The notes below the pieces were generated by a model. The model did no database searches. It was not told the DNA's origin and worked only from the letters and a program-made list of their open reading frames with translations. Positions 7,649 through 16,044 of a stretch of DNA of 32,272 nt are shown here, piece by piece. The first letter of the stretch is position 1. Every line of letters begins with the position of its first letter. This DNA is from SCN-69-37 sp044507065 (GTDB lineage: Bacteria; Acidobacteriota; Vicinamibacteria; Vicinamibacterales; SCN-69-37), in NCBI GenBank assembly GCA_044507065.1, contig JBIQJY010000039.1, forward strand, positions 1 through 32,272, read 5' to 3'. The position numbers were made by a program, and so were the translations under genes.

Positions 7649-8857
7649 ATGAAGATTACCGACGCACGTGTATTCGTCTGCTCGCCCGGGCGCAACTTCG
7701 TGACGCTGAAGATCACGACCGATGCCGGCGTCTACGGCCTGGGTGATGCGACATTGAACGGACGCGAACTGGCGGTGGCCAGCTATCTCACCGACCACGT
7801 GCTGCCGTGTCTTGTCGGCCGCGACCCCTTCCAGACCGAGGACATCTGGCAGTACCTCTATCGCGGGGCGTACTGGCGCGGCGGACCGGTGACCATGACG
7901 GCCATCGCAGCGGTGGATGTCGCGTTGTGGGACATCAAAGGCAAGGCGCTCGGCCAACCCCTCTACAACCTGCTCGGTGGCCGATGCCGGGATGGCGTGA
8001 CGGTCTACTGCCACGCCAATGGTCGCGACATCGAGGAAACGGCCGACGAGGTGGCGCGGCATATCGAACTCGGATACACGGCCGTGCGCGCGCAGTCAGG
8101 CGTGCCCGGCCTCGCGTCGACCTATGGCGTCTCGAAGGATGGGCGGGCGTATGAACCCGCCGAACGCGGACGGCCCGCCACCCACGTCTGGTCGTCGGAA
8201 AAGTACATGCGGCACGTCCCGTCGCTGTTCGAGGCGCTGCGCGTGCGTTTCGGCTCCGAAGTACACCTGCTGCACGATGCGCATCATCGGCTGACGCCCG
8301 TCCAGGCCGCACGTGTCGGCAAGGCGCTCGAGCCATATCAGCTGTTCTGGCTGGAAGATCCCGTGCCAGCCGATCTCCAGGAAGGCTTCCGTCTCATCCG
8401 GCAGCACACGACGACACCAATCGCGGTGGGAGAGGTGTTCGCCAGTGTGTGGGACGCGAGGCTGCTCATCACCGAACAGCTGATCGATTACCTGCGGATG
8501 ACCGTGCTGCACGGCGGGGGGCTCACGCCGCTCGTGAAGGCCGCGGCCTTCGCGCACATGTATCACGTGCAGACCGGCTGCCACGGCGCCACCGATCTGT
8601 CGCCCATCACGATGGGGGCGGCCCTGCATTTCGATCTGTCGGTGCCGAACTTCGGCATCCAGGAGCACATGCCTCACGCGTCGGAAACCGACGAGGTGTT
8701 TCCACACGCCTACTCGTACGCCGACGGTCTCATGCACCCGGGCGACGCCCCGGGCCATGGCGTGGATTTCGACGAGAAGCTGGCCGAGCGGTACCCCTAC
8801 CAGCGTGCGTATCTCCCGACAAACCGGAAGGAAGATGGGACGGTGTGGGAATGGTGA
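7649..8857 (+). CDS. manD: D-mannonate dehydratase, enolase superfamily (ManD/RspA type)
   Basis: Dehydrates D-mannonate to 2-keto-3-deoxy-D-gluconate (KDG). 402 residues from ATG 7649 (MKITDARVFV), which gives the standard family N-terminus. Catalytic positions as I recall them for the characterised Novosphingobium ManD fall at identical numbers here: R147 (AVRAQSG), Y159 (STYGV), metal ligand D210 and base H212 (LLHDAHH), metal ligands E236 (WLEDP) and E262 (GEVF), E339 (IQEHMPH) and the terminal W402. Position 314, which I recall as alanine in high-activity enzymes and proline in low-activity ones, is Ala (HGATD). Some ManD-subgroup enzymes are poor or act on D-gluconate, but kdgK and eda next door strongly favour a KDG-producing role. 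Converges on kdgK. Confidence 0.93.
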   Translation: MKITDARVFVCSPGRNFVTLKITTDAGVYGLGDATLNGRELAVASYLTDHVLPCLVGRDPFQTEDIWQYLYRGAYWRGGPVTMTAIAAVDVALWDIKGKALGQPLYNLLGGRCRDGVTVYCHANGRDIEETADEVARHIELGYTAVRAQSGVPGLASTYGVSKDGRAYEPAERGRPATHVWSSEKYMRHVPSLFEALRVRFGSEVHLLHDAHHRLTPVQAARVGKALEPYQLFWLEDPVPADLQEGFRLIRQHTTTPIAVGEVFASVWDARLLITEQLIDYLRMTVLHGGGLTPLVKAAAFAHMYHVQTGCHGATDLSPITMGAALHFDLSVPNFGIQEHMPHASETDEVFPHAYSYADGLMHPGDAPGHGVDFDEKLAERYPYQRAYLPTNRKEDGTVWEW

Positions 8858-8863
8858 GAGCCG

Positions 8864-8981
8864 GGTGCGATAGGTGCGGTTGGTGCGACGGGGGCGGTGG
8901 GAAGGTGCGTTTGGTGCGTTTGGTGCGATGCGTGCGGTCGGTGCGAGAAGGAGCGTGCGGTCGGTGCGAGAGGAAGGTGCG
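8864..8981 (+). repeat. Degenerate tandem 9-bp repeat GGTGCGNNN, left arm
   Basis: Starting 7 bp after the manD stop, about nine GGTGCG units occur with an approximate 9-bp period, plus degraded copies such as CGTGCG and GGGGCG. The array runs into the assembly gap at 8982. It is not coding; all frames give low-complexity peptides. Confidence 0.85.
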
Positions 8982-9112
8982 NNNNNNNNNNNNNNNNNNN
9001 NNNNNNNNNNNNNNNNNNNNNNNNNNNNNNNNNNNNNNNNNNNNNNNNNNNNNNNNNNNNNNNNNNNNNNNNNNNNNNNNNCCCACCGCACCCATCGCAC
9101 CAACCGCACCTA
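8871..9112. repeat. 31-bp inverted repeat ends of the GGTGCG array, flanking a gap
   Basis: 8871-8901 is the reverse complement of 9082-9112 with 29 of 31 matches. The right arm ends on the kdgK stop codon (CTA on the plus strand at 9110-9112). The two arms plus the unknown centre would form a very long hairpin exactly between the convergent manD and kdgK genes. Confidence 0.85.
8982..9081. other. Assembly gap of 100 N inside the repeat array
   Basis: Exactly 100 N with repeat units in opposite orientation on its two sides. The assembly probably broke because of the repeat and hairpin; the true length is unknown. Confidence 0.99.
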
Positions 9113-10138
9113 TCTCTGAACCCTCCCCGATCCATCGCCCTTGACCAGCCGATCCACTTCGTCGACCGTTACGCGATTGAAGTCGCCGGGAATCGAGTGC
9201 TTGAGTGCGCTGGCGGCGACGGCAAAGCGCAGCGACGCTTCGGGTGTCCGTCCTGTGACCAGGCCGTAGATCAGGCCGCCCGCGAAGCTGTCGCCGCCGC
9301 CGATGCGATCCACGACGCGGATGTCGTAGCGCTGGCTGCGGTGAAATGACGCGGATGCGGCGTCCCAGAGCAGCGCGCTCCAGCCGTTGTCGCTTGCCGA
9401 GGTGCTTTCGCGCTGGCTGATGGCCACCATGCGCACGCCCAGTTGTTCGCAGACGGCGCGTGCGGCCCGTTCGTAGCTCGCCGCGTCGAGAGCGCCCGAC
9501 GTGACGTCGGCGTGCTCGACGCTGATGCCCAGGACCGTCTGCAGGTCCTCTTCGTTCGCGATGACGACGTCGATCCCCTGGACGATGGGGCGCATCACGG
9601 CCTGGGCCTCGGCCTCGGTCCACAGTTTCCGCCGGAAATTCAGGTCGATGCTCACCGACGCGCCGGCCGCGCGTGCGGCCGCGATGGCGGCGCGTGTGCA
9701 GTCCGCGGCACGAGCGCCCAGGGCGGGCGTGATCCCCGTCACGTGCAGCCATGACGCGTCGGCCATGACCGTTGACCAGTCCAGGTCGGACGGCGTCATT
9801 TCGGTGATGGCCGACTGCGCGCGGTCGTACACGACGGTCGAGGCGCGTTGACTGGCGCCGGACTCGGCGTAATAGATTCCCACGCGGCTGCCGCCGCGGA
9901 CGATCGCGTCGGTGAGGACGCCTTCGGCGCGCAGCGCGCGGATGGCCGCGTCGCCAATCGGGTTCCGGGGCAGCCGCGTCACGTACCGGCTCTCGAGACC
10001 GAAGTGGGCGAGGCTGACGGCGACATTGGCCTCGCCGCCGCCGAACGTCGCCTGCAGCACTGGCGATTGCAGGAGCCGCTCGTGCCCCGGCGGGCTCAGC
10101 CGCAACATGATCTCTCCGAACGTCACCACCTTCTTCAT
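9110..10138 (-). CDS. kdgK: 2-dehydro-3-deoxygluconokinase (PfkB family)
   Basis: Phosphorylates KDG to 2-keto-3-deoxy-6-phosphogluconate using ATP, in the cytoplasm. 342 residues. The ATG at 10138 overlaps the eda stop by 4 bp (ATGA), so translation is coupled. N-terminus VVTFGEIMLRLSPPGHERL with FGGGEANVAVSLAHFG is typical of KdgK-type PfkB kinases. The C-terminal signature GGGDSFAGGLIYGLV contains the catalytic Asp (D283). SIDLNFRRKLW and IANEEDL are also family-typical. Its gene partners define the substrate as KDG rather than ribose or fructose. The last few residues (KGDGSGRVQR) and the stop codon abut or lie in the GGTGCG repeat array. Confidence 0.93.
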   Translation of the reverse strand: MKKVVTFGEIMLRLSPPGHERLLQSPVLQATFGGGEANVAVSLAHFGLESRYVTRLPRNPIGDAAIRALRAEGVLTDAIVRGGSRVGIYYAESGASQRASTVVYDRAQSAITEMTPSDLDWSTVMADASWLHVTGITPALGARAADCTRAAIAAARAAGASVSIDLNFRRKLWTEAEAQAVMRPIVQGIDVVIANEEDLQTVLGISVEHADVTSGALDAASYERAARAVCEQLGVRMVAISQRESTSASDNGWSALLWDAASASFHRSQRYDIRVVDRIGGGDSFAGGLIYGLVTGRTPEASLRFAVAASALKHSIPGDFNRVTVDEVDRLVKGDGSGRVQR

Positions 10139-10791
10139 GACTGCCCCCGCGCCGCGCGCACGTTGGCGATGACGCGCCGGCTGTTCTCGACGATGACGTC
10201 GAAGTTCCCTGCCGCGATGGCCTTCGAGTCGAGCAGTGACGTGCCGAGCCCCACGGCCGCGGCGCCGGCCGCGATCCACTCGCCCGCGTTGTCGACGGTG
10301 ACCCCGCCGGTTGGCATCAGCTTCACCTGCGGCATGGGGCCATGCAGATCCTTCAGATAGCCGGGGCCAAGGGCTGTCGCCGGAAACACCTTGATGATTG
10401 GCGCACCGGCTTCCCACGCGTCGAGCACCTCGGTGGGCGAGAAGCAGCCGGGCGCGGCCACGACGTCGCGCGCGGCGGCGGCCGCGATGACTTCGCGGCG
10501 GAACACCGGACTGACGATGAAGGAGGCGCCGGCGTCGGCGACACGGGCCACCGTCTCGGCGTCGGTGACCGTGCCGGCGCCCAGCAGGAACCCCGCCGGC
10601 AGCCGCGGCGCCAGTGCGCGGATGTGGTCGACGGCGCCGGGGACCGTCATCGTGACTTCGAGCGCGCGCACGCCGCCCGCCACGAGTGCGTCGACCACGG
10701 CGCCGATGCGGGACGGATCGGCAATACGGATGATGGCGACGACGCCAGCCTCTTCGAGGCCGGCGAGGACGGATTCCGGGGACTTGGACAT
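10135..10791 (-). CDS. eda: KDPG aldolase (2-dehydro-3-deoxy-6-phosphogluconate aldolase)
   Basis: Cleaves KDPG to pyruvate and D-glyceraldehyde-3-phosphate by a Schiff-base mechanism. 218 residues, the normal length. Seen: the catalytic glutamate E45 (ALEVTMT), the LLGAGTVTDAE loop, and the Schiff-base lysine K134 (IIKVFPATALGPGY), then the phosphate-binding MPTGGV and AVGLGTSLL. First gene of a two-gene operon with kdgK (4-bp overlap). TAAGAT lies 6 nt before the ATG with no Shine-Dalgarno sequence, suggesting a leaderless transcript. Some family members act on KDPGal or KHG instead, but the kdgK/manD context supports KDPG. Confidence 0.95.
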   Translation of the reverse strand: MSKSPESVLAGLEEAGVVAIIRIADPSRIGAVVDALVAGGVRALEVTMTVPGAVDHIRALAPRLPAGFLLGAGTVTDAETVARVADAGASFIVSPVFRREVIAAAAARDVVAAPGCFSPTEVLDAWEAGAPIIKVFPATALGPGYLKDLHGPMPQVKLMPTGGVTVDNAGEWIAAGAAAVGLGTSLLDSKAIAAGNFDVIVENSRRVIANVRAARGQS

Positions 10792-10797
10792 CCCGGA

Positions 10798-10803
10798 ATC
10801 TTA
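10798..10803 (-). promoter_or_regulatory. TAAGAT -10-like box of eda-kdgK
   Basis: On the minus strand TGTAAGAT is followed by 6 nt and then the eda ATG at 10791. No recognisable -35 is seen at 16-18 nt. The rest of the 216-bp eda/SDR divergent region contains a GCCGGC-GTC-GCCGGC hairpin (in 10880-10915) and two copies of CGCAGCGTCAG, but nothing assignable to a known operator. Confidence 0.45.
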
Positions 10804-11007
10804 CATGCGGGGACCGCCACCGGTTGACCGCGGACATCCTGGCCGCAGCGTCAGCGAGGCCACGCGGGGCCCGAACGCAACAGTCCGAAGCCGCCGGCGT
10901 CGCCGGCGCGCTGCGGACGCAGCGTCAGTGCAGCGAGCAGCGCTGGGGGTGGGGCCCGAGCGCCATGAAAATCAGAAGCGGTATTCTCTTGCACTGGAGG
11001 AAACGGC

Positions 11008-11784
11008 GTGAGCGTAAAGAACGTGTGCGACTTGTCGGGTCGGGTGGCGGTGGTGGTTGGGGGGACGAGCGGAATTGGCAGGGCGCTGGCGCTTGGGCTG
11101 GCCGAGGCGGGGGCCGATGTGGTGGCCACCGGCCGGCGGCAGGCACAGGTTGACGAGGTGGCGACCGCCGTCGAGGCACTGGGGCGCCGGTCCCTGCGGC
11201 AGACAACCGACGTATCCGACACGACGTCGCTCGAGGCGCTGCGCGACGCGGTCGTGTCGTCGCTCGGCCGGATCGACATCCTCGTAGCGGCCGCCGGCCA
11301 GACCAAGCGCGTCCCGTCGCTCGAGATGACCGACGAAGACTGGACGAGCATCATCGAAACGAACCTGACGGGGGTCTTTCGCACGTGCCGGGTCCTCGGC
11401 GCGCCGATGGTGGCGCAGCGCTCCGGCCGCATCATCACCATCGCCTCGTTGTCATCGTTCGTGGGACTCTACGAAGTGGCGGCCTACACGGCATCGAAAT
11501 CGGGCGTGGCCGGGCTGACGCGCGCGCTGGCCGTCGAGTGGGCCCAGCACGGCGTGACGGTGAATGCGATTGCGCCCGGCGTGTTCCGCACGGCTCTGAA
11601 CTCGGCCTTGCTCGACCAGCCGCGCGGCCAGGAGTTCCTGCTGCGGACGCCGATGAAGCGATTCGGGCAGGTCGAGGAACTCGTCGGCGCGGCCGTCTTC
11701 CTCGCATCGGATGCCTCAGCCTTCATCACGGGGCAGATCCTCGGCGTCGACGGCGGATTTCTCGCAAGCGGCGTCAATCAGTGA
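11008..11784 (+). CDS. Short-chain dehydrogenase/reductase (gluconate 5-dehydrogenase/KduD-like)
   Basis: NAD(P)-dependent oxidoreductase of the classical SDR family; 258 residues. GTG 11008 is preceded by a good GGAGGA Shine-Dalgarno. The Rossmann motif GGTSGIG replaces the usual TGxxxGIG first residue with Gly. Catalytic residues are S147 (IASLSS), Y160 and K164 (YTASK), with NAPGV-like AIAPGVFRT after them and the C-terminal VDGGFLASG. The overall pattern resembles gluconate 5-dehydrogenase and 2-deoxy-gluconate 3-dehydrogenases. Lying divergent from eda-kdgK, it may feed a keto-acid or hexonate into the KDG node, for example as a fructuronate-type reductase making mannonate. The exact substrate is inference. 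A TATTCT box lies 20 nt upstream. Confidence 0.88.
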   Translation: MSVKNVCDLSGRVAVVVGGTSGIGRALALGLAEAGADVVATGRRQAQVDEVATAVEALGRRSLRQTTDVSDTTSLEALRDAVVSSLGRIDILVAAAGQTKRVPSLEMTDEDWTSIIETNLTGVFRTCRVLGAPMVAQRSGRIITIASLSSFVGLYEVAAYTASKSGVAGLTRALAVEWAQHGVTVNAIAPGVFRTALNSALLDQPRGQEFLLRTPMKRFGQVEELVGAAVFLASDASAFITGQILGVDGGFLASGVNQ

Positions 11785-11865
11785 CGCGGGTCGCTGCTGG
11801 CGGGTCGACGGCCGCCTTTGCTACCATTCCCGGGATCTGCCGCCATGCCTCTGGAGACCACACCG

Positions 11866-14800
11866 ATGTCCGATCTCTCGCGTACTGATGGTCCGATTCT
11901 GCGCCGGGCAGGCCGCCTGCGCCTGGGCGTCCTTGCCTGTGTCACCGTGATCGTGGCGCTCCTGCCGGCGAATGTCTCCGTGCAGACGCCGCTCGTGCCG
12001 CCGCAGAAGGTCGGAGAGGTCGTGCGGGTGAGCGGGGAGGAGGCCGGGCGCATGGCGCGCGAGATCCGTGAACGCGAGCCGATCACCACGGCCGACGGTC
12101 TCGAGGTGTCCATCTGGGCGACCGGGCACCTGGTGGCCGACGCCCTGGCGCTCGACGCCGATGCGAACGGCGTCATCTACGTCGGCGGCACGCCGCGCGG
12201 CAGCCAGTGGCTCGACACGCGGCAGCATCCCGACTGGGTGCCCGAACTGCACCGGCTGAAGACGACAGAGGACCTGCGCCAGTTCTTCCGCGAGAAGATG
12301 GCCACCGAGCTGAGCGACAAGAACACCTGGATTACCGACTTCAACAACGACGGCGTGCACGACTACCGCGACGTCATGGTCGTCGAGGAAAAGATCTACC
12401 GGATCGAGGACACCGACGGCGACGGCCTCGCCGACAAGTCAACGCTGGTTTTCTCGGGTTTCAACGAGGACCTGGCCGCCGACATTCTCGGCGGCATCAT
12501 GGTCCACGAGAGCGGCGACATCTACGCGACCATCGCGCCCGATCTGTGGCGGCTGCGCGACACGACCGGCGACGGCACGCTCGACTTCAAGGAGTCGCTC
12601 AGCCACGGCTACTCGATCCACCCGTCGTTCTCCGGCCACGACATGTCGGCGCTCACGCAGGGACCTGACGGCATGATCTACTGGAAGATCGGCGAGATCG
12701 GCATGAATGTCGTCGACAAGACCGGCAAGCGCTGGGCGCACCCGCACACCGGCGCGGTCCTGCGGTCCAACCCGGACGGCACGGACTTCGAGGTGTTTGC
12801 CTACGGTGTGCGCAACCCGCAGGAGATGGACTTCGACGACTACGGCAACCTGGTGAGTGTCGACAACGATGGCGACTATCCGGGCGAGACCGAACGATTC
12901 ATCTACATCGCGGAAGGCAGCGACACGGGCTGGCGATCGACCTGGCAGTTCGGCAAGTACACCGATCCGGACAACAACCGCTACAACCCGTGGATGGATG
13001 AAGGGCTCTCGAAGGTCCACTTCGACGGGCAGCTCTCCTACATCACGCCGCCCATCGCGCCGGCCGCGTCGGGCCCATCCGGCTTCGCGTTCAACCCGGG
13101 CACGGCGCTCGACGCGCGCTACAGGAATCACTTCTTCTGGACGAGCTTTACCGGCAACGCCACCACCGCGCGCATCTTCGCGTTCACGCTCACGCCGAAG
13201 GGCGCCGGCTTCGACCTGGGGGAGAACAAGGAGATCGTTCGCGGCGTCCTGAGTCCCGGGATGACCATCGGCCCGGACGGCGCGATCTACCTGAGCGACT
13301 GGATCCGCGGCTGGGGCCCGACCGGCGAGGGCCGGCTCTGGAAGCTGGACTCGCCCGAAGGCGCCAAGAGCCCTATCCGCGCGGAGGTCAAGGCCCTCAT
13401 GGCGGCGGACTTCAGCGATCGGCCGGTGCCGGGCCTGGTCGAGCTGATGCGCCATCAGGATCGCCGCATCCGTCAGAAGGCGCAGTTCGAACTCGTGCGG
13501 CGAAACGAGCGGGCGGCGCTCGAGGCGGCGGCTGCCGCCACCACGCCGGCGGACCGCGAGGGGCAGCTGTCGCGCATTCATGCCATCTGGGGCCTGGGGC
13601 AGTTCCTGCGCGCCGGAAGCGTGGAGGCCTCGGCGCTGACGCCATTCCTCGCCGACACCGATCCGGAGATTCGTGCGCAGGCCGCACGCACGCTGGGCCA
13701 CGCGCGCAGCGCGGCTGCCGCCTCGGCGCTGCTTCCGCTCGTGTCGGACGAAAACGCCCGCGTGCGATCGCTTGCGACCATCGCACTGGGACGGATCGGT
13801 CATCGACCGGCCTTCGATGCGGTGGTTGGCATGCTTGCCGCCAACGCGGGGCAGGATGTCTACCTGCGCAATGCGGGCGTCGTGGCGCTCGAAGGCATCG
13901 GCGATCGCGCCGCGCTGGCGGCGCTGGCCTCGCACGAGTCGGTTGCCGTGCGCACGGCCGCCGTGGTCGCGCTGCGCCGCCTTCGGGATCCCGGCGTGGC
14001 GCGATTCCTCCAGGATCGCGAACTGGTCGTGCTGAACGAGGCCGCCAGCGCCATCAATGACGAGGGCGGGATCGCCGAGGCGCTGCCGGCTCTCGCCGCC
14101 GTGCTCGATCGGCAGGATGTCTCGGGCGAGACGCTCCTGCGTCGGGCGCTCAGCGCCAACCTCCGCGTCGGCGACGCCGCCTCGGTCTCGCGTGTCGCCG
14201 CCTTTGCCCGCCGCCCTGCGCTGCCTGAGCCGCTGCAGGTCGAGGCCATTGCAGTCCTTGGCGTGTGGGCAGCGCCCTCGCGGCTCGATCGGGTCGACGG
14301 ATCGTGGCTCGGTGAGGCGCCGCAGCGCAGCAGTGACGCCGCGCAGCAGGCGCTCGTGGAGCTTGCCGGTGTGCTCACCGCCGGTGATTCGACGCCCGCG
14401 GTGAAGGTGGCCTGGCTCGACGCGGCCGCCAAGCTCGGTGTGAAGAGCCAGGCGGCCGCCATTCTTGCGCGGCTGCAATCGGACAGCGACACCTCGGTGC
14501 GCGTGGCCGCGCTGCGCGCGCTGCAGGCGCTCGAAGTGCCGGAGCTCGCCGAGGGTGCGCGGACAGCCATGACCGACGCCAATGCGCAGATTCGCATGGC
14601 GGCCATCAGCGCCATGCCGGCAATGCCGCTGCCCGACGCCGCGAAGGTGGAACACCTCTCCGGCGTCATCGGGAAGGGGGCAGTGGGCGAGCAGCAGAGT
14701 GCGCTCGAGGCGCTGGGACGCATCGACGGACCGGAAGCTGCCGCGGCCCTGGCGCGGCTTGCCGATGGCCTGACGACCGGCGCGGTCGAGCCGGCCGTGC

Positions 14801-15342
14801 AGCTCGATCTGCTCGAGGCAATGCAGGCGAGTGCGTCCGAGCCGCTGCAGGCGCGGCTCGACCAGTTGAAGGTGGGTCGCGACCTGGGGAACGTCGGGAC
14901 AGCGTTTCCCGACGCGCTGGCGACCGGGGGCAACGTGAACCGCGGGCGCCAACTGGTCATGCAGCATCCCGCGGCGCAGTGCGCCCGGTGTCATACGGTT
15001 GGTAACAGTACGTCGGAAGTCGGCCCGAGCCTGAATGGTGTAGGCAGCCGCCTGTCGCGGCGGGAACTCCTCGAGTCGCTGCTCGATCCGAGCGCGCGGC
15101 TGGCACCCGGTTTCGGTCAGGTGTCGGTGACGCTCAAAGATGGACGCAAGGTGGAGGGCACGCTGCGGTCGGAGACGGCAGCGGCGATCGAGATCGATGC
15201 ACCGACCGGCGGCGTGCAGCGCATTGCGGTCAGCGAGATTGCCACGCGTACGAATGGCGTGTCGGCCATGCCGCCGATGGGCACGTTGCTCACCCCCGCC
15301 GAAATACGCGACATCGTCGAGGCGCTCGCAAACCAGAAGTAG
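11866..15342 (+). CDS. PVC-type heme-binding CxxCH protein: beta-propeller, HEAT repeats, cytochrome c
   Basis: 1158 residues, probably exported: a basic N-terminus then a hydrophobic segment (about residues 19-38, LGVLACVTVIVALLP). About residues 60-510 form a glucose/sorbosone-dehydrogenase-like propeller with calcium-type DxDxDG loops (DTDGDGLAD near 182, DTTGDGTLDF further on). About 520-1000 is an Ala-rich HEAT-repeat region. The C-terminal domain is cytochrome c with CARCH (C1039, C1042, H1043) and a candidate Met ligand in AMPPMG. Proteins of this plan are abundant in Planctomycetes, Verrucomicrobia and Acidobacteria and are thought to oxidise sugars in the periplasm; substrate and cofactor are unproven. 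ATG 11866 is chosen because GGAG precedes it; ATG 11845 in the same frame is possible and lies 17 nt after a TACCAT box. Confidence 0.9.
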   Translation: MSDLSRTDGPILRRAGRLRLGVLACVTVIVALLPANVSVQTPLVPPQKVGEVVRVSGEEAGRMAREIREREPITTADGLEVSIWATGHLVADALALDADANGVIYVGGTPRGSQWLDTRQHPDWVPELHRLKTTEDLRQFFREKMATELSDKNTWITDFNNDGVHDYRDVMVVEEKIYRIEDTDGDGLADKSTLVFSGFNEDLAADILGGIMVHESGDIYATIAPDLWRLRDTTGDGTLDFKESLSHGYSIHPSFSGHDMSALTQGPDGMIYWKIGEIGMNVVDKTGKRWAHPHTGAVLRSNPDGTDFEVFAYGVRNPQEMDFDDYGNLVSVDNDGDYPGETERFIYIAEGSDTGWRSTWQFGKYTDPDNNRYNPWMDEGLSKVHFDGQLSYITPPIAPAASGPSGFAFNPGTALDARYRNHFFWTSFTGNATTARIFAFTLTPKGAGFDLGENKEIVRGVLSPGMTIGPDGAIYLSDWIRGWGPTGEGRLWKLDSPEGAKSPIRAEVKALMAADFSDRPVPGLVELMRHQDRRIRQKAQFELVRRNERAALEAAAAATTPADREGQLSRIHAIWGLGQFLRAGSVEASALTPFLADTDPEIRAQAARTLGHARSAAAASALLPLVSDENARVRSLATIALGRIGHRPAFDAVVGMLAANAGQDVYLRNAGVVALEGIGDRAALAALASHESVAVRTAAVVALRRLRDPGVARFLQDRELVVLNEAASAINDEGGIAEALPALAAVLDRQDVSGETLLRRALSANLRVGDAASVSRVAAFARRPALPEPLQVEAIAVLGVWAAPSRLDRVDGSWLGEAPQRSSDAAQQALVELAGVLTAGDSTPAVKVAWLDAAAKLGVKSQAAAILARLQSDSDTSVRVAALRALQALEVPELAEGARTAMTDANAQIRMAAISAMPAMPLPDAAKVEHLSGVIGKGAVGEQQSALEALGRIDGPEAAAALARLADGLTTGAVEPAVQLDLLEAMQASASEPLQARLDQLKVGRDLGNVGTAFPDALATGGNVNRGRQLVMQHPAAQCARCHTVGNSTSEVGPSLNGVGSRLSRRELLESLLDPSARLAPGFGQVSVTLKDGRKVEGTLRSETAAAIEIDAPTGGVQRIAVSEIATRTNGVSAMPPMGTLLTPAEIRDIVEALANQK

Positions 15343-15352
15343 GCGAGGGCGT

Positions 15353-15978
15353 TTGGCGGTTGGGACGTCGATCCGTGTCGCCCGTCCGGACGATACGGCG
15401 GCAATCGTGGCACTGGTCAACGAGGCGTATCGCGTCGAATCGTTCTTCGTCCAGGGCAATCGCGTCGAGGCCCCGGAGATCCGCGAGCTCACGAGCGCCG
15501 GCGAGCTGCTCGTGGCCGAGCAGGACGGCCAGGTCGCGGCCTGCGTGCACGTGAGCGTGAGGGGCGAGGGCGGCTACTTCGGGATGCTGGCCGTGCACCC
15601 GCGTGTGCAGGGGCAGGGCNNNNNNNNNNNNNNNNNNNNNNNNNNNNNNNNNNNNNNNNNNNNNNNNNNNNNNNNNNNNNNNNNNNNNNNNNNNNNNNNN
15701 NNNNNNNNNNNNNNNNNNNCGAGGGCGGCTACTTCGGGATGCTGGCCGTGCACCCGCGTGTGCAGGGGCAGGGCGTCGGACATCGGCTGATCGCGGCGGC
15801 CGAAGCACGCGTCCGTGAGGCCGGCGCCCGGCGCATGGACATCAAAGTCGTGAACCTTCGGACCGATCTGCTGCCGCTGTACCAGCGACTGGGCTACCTC
15901 GCCACCGGTACCGAGCCGTACACGCACCGATCCGTGCTGCGGCCCTGCCACTTCATTCTGATGACGAAACTTCTGTGA
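15353..15978 (+). CDS. GNAT-family N-acetyltransferase, split by an artefactual gap
   Basis: Transfers an acetyl group from acetyl-CoA to an unknown substrate. TTG 15353 begins LAVGTSIRVARPDDTAAI, the normal GNAT start, 10 bp after the stop of the propeller/cytochrome gene. As assembled, 15353-15619 and 15720-15978 are in different frames around 100 N. The 55 bp before the gap (15565-15619) are repeated exactly after it (15720-15774). Joining 15619 directly to 15775 gives an intact 156-residue protein with the acetyl-CoA motif RVQGQGVGHRLI unbroken across the join. The C-terminal LYQRLGYLATG is family-typical. So this is one complete gene, not a pseudogene. Confidence 0.85.
15565..15774 (+). 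repeat. Exact 55-bp duplication on both sides of a scaffold gap
   Basis: 15565-15619 equals 15720-15774 base for base and both copies abut the N run. This is what results when two overlapping contig ends are scaffolded without being merged. Confidence 0.95.
15620..15719. other. Assembly gap of 100 N (spurious)
   Basis: Placeholder gap between two contig ends that overlap by 55 bp; the real gap length is most likely minus 55. Confidence 0.97.
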
Positions 15979-16021
15979 GCCCCGAGTCGGGCCGGCACAT
16001 CGCTGCCGGCCCGTGCGGGGC
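15979..16021. terminator. Strong bidirectional terminator-like hairpin
   Basis: Immediately after the GNAT stop, a perfect 9-bp stem (GGGCCGGCA with TGCCGGCCC) closes a 6-nt CATCGC loop. An outer 6-bp stem GCCCCG/CGGGGC lies on either side of a small internal loop. It sits between convergent genes and could serve both. No T-run is present on either strand. Confidence 0.7.
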
Positions 16022-16044
16022 GCACCTGTCGCCGCGGTCGCTCG

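Noticed and set aside
8864..9112. CRISPR array
   Set aside because: Units are only 6-9 bp, degenerate and without unique spacers; no cas genes are nearby.
8858..9160. Thr/Ala/Pro/Arg-rich peptides in all frames around the second gap
   Set aside because: They are translations of the GGTGCG repeat and N run, not genes.
10824..11153. Small open frames in the eda/SDR divergent region
   Set aside because: They run into or overlap the SDR gene in another frame and lack motifs or ribosome binding sites; the region is better read as promoter DNA.
12439..15492. A 1017-codon minus-strand open frame opposite the propeller/cytochrome gene
   Set aside because: Composition is shadow-like and no motifs are visible; the plus-strand protein has clear domains over the same region.
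15353..15978. Calling the GNAT gene a pseudogene or two genes
   Set aside because: The exact 55-bp duplication at both gap edges shows the break is an assembly artefact.
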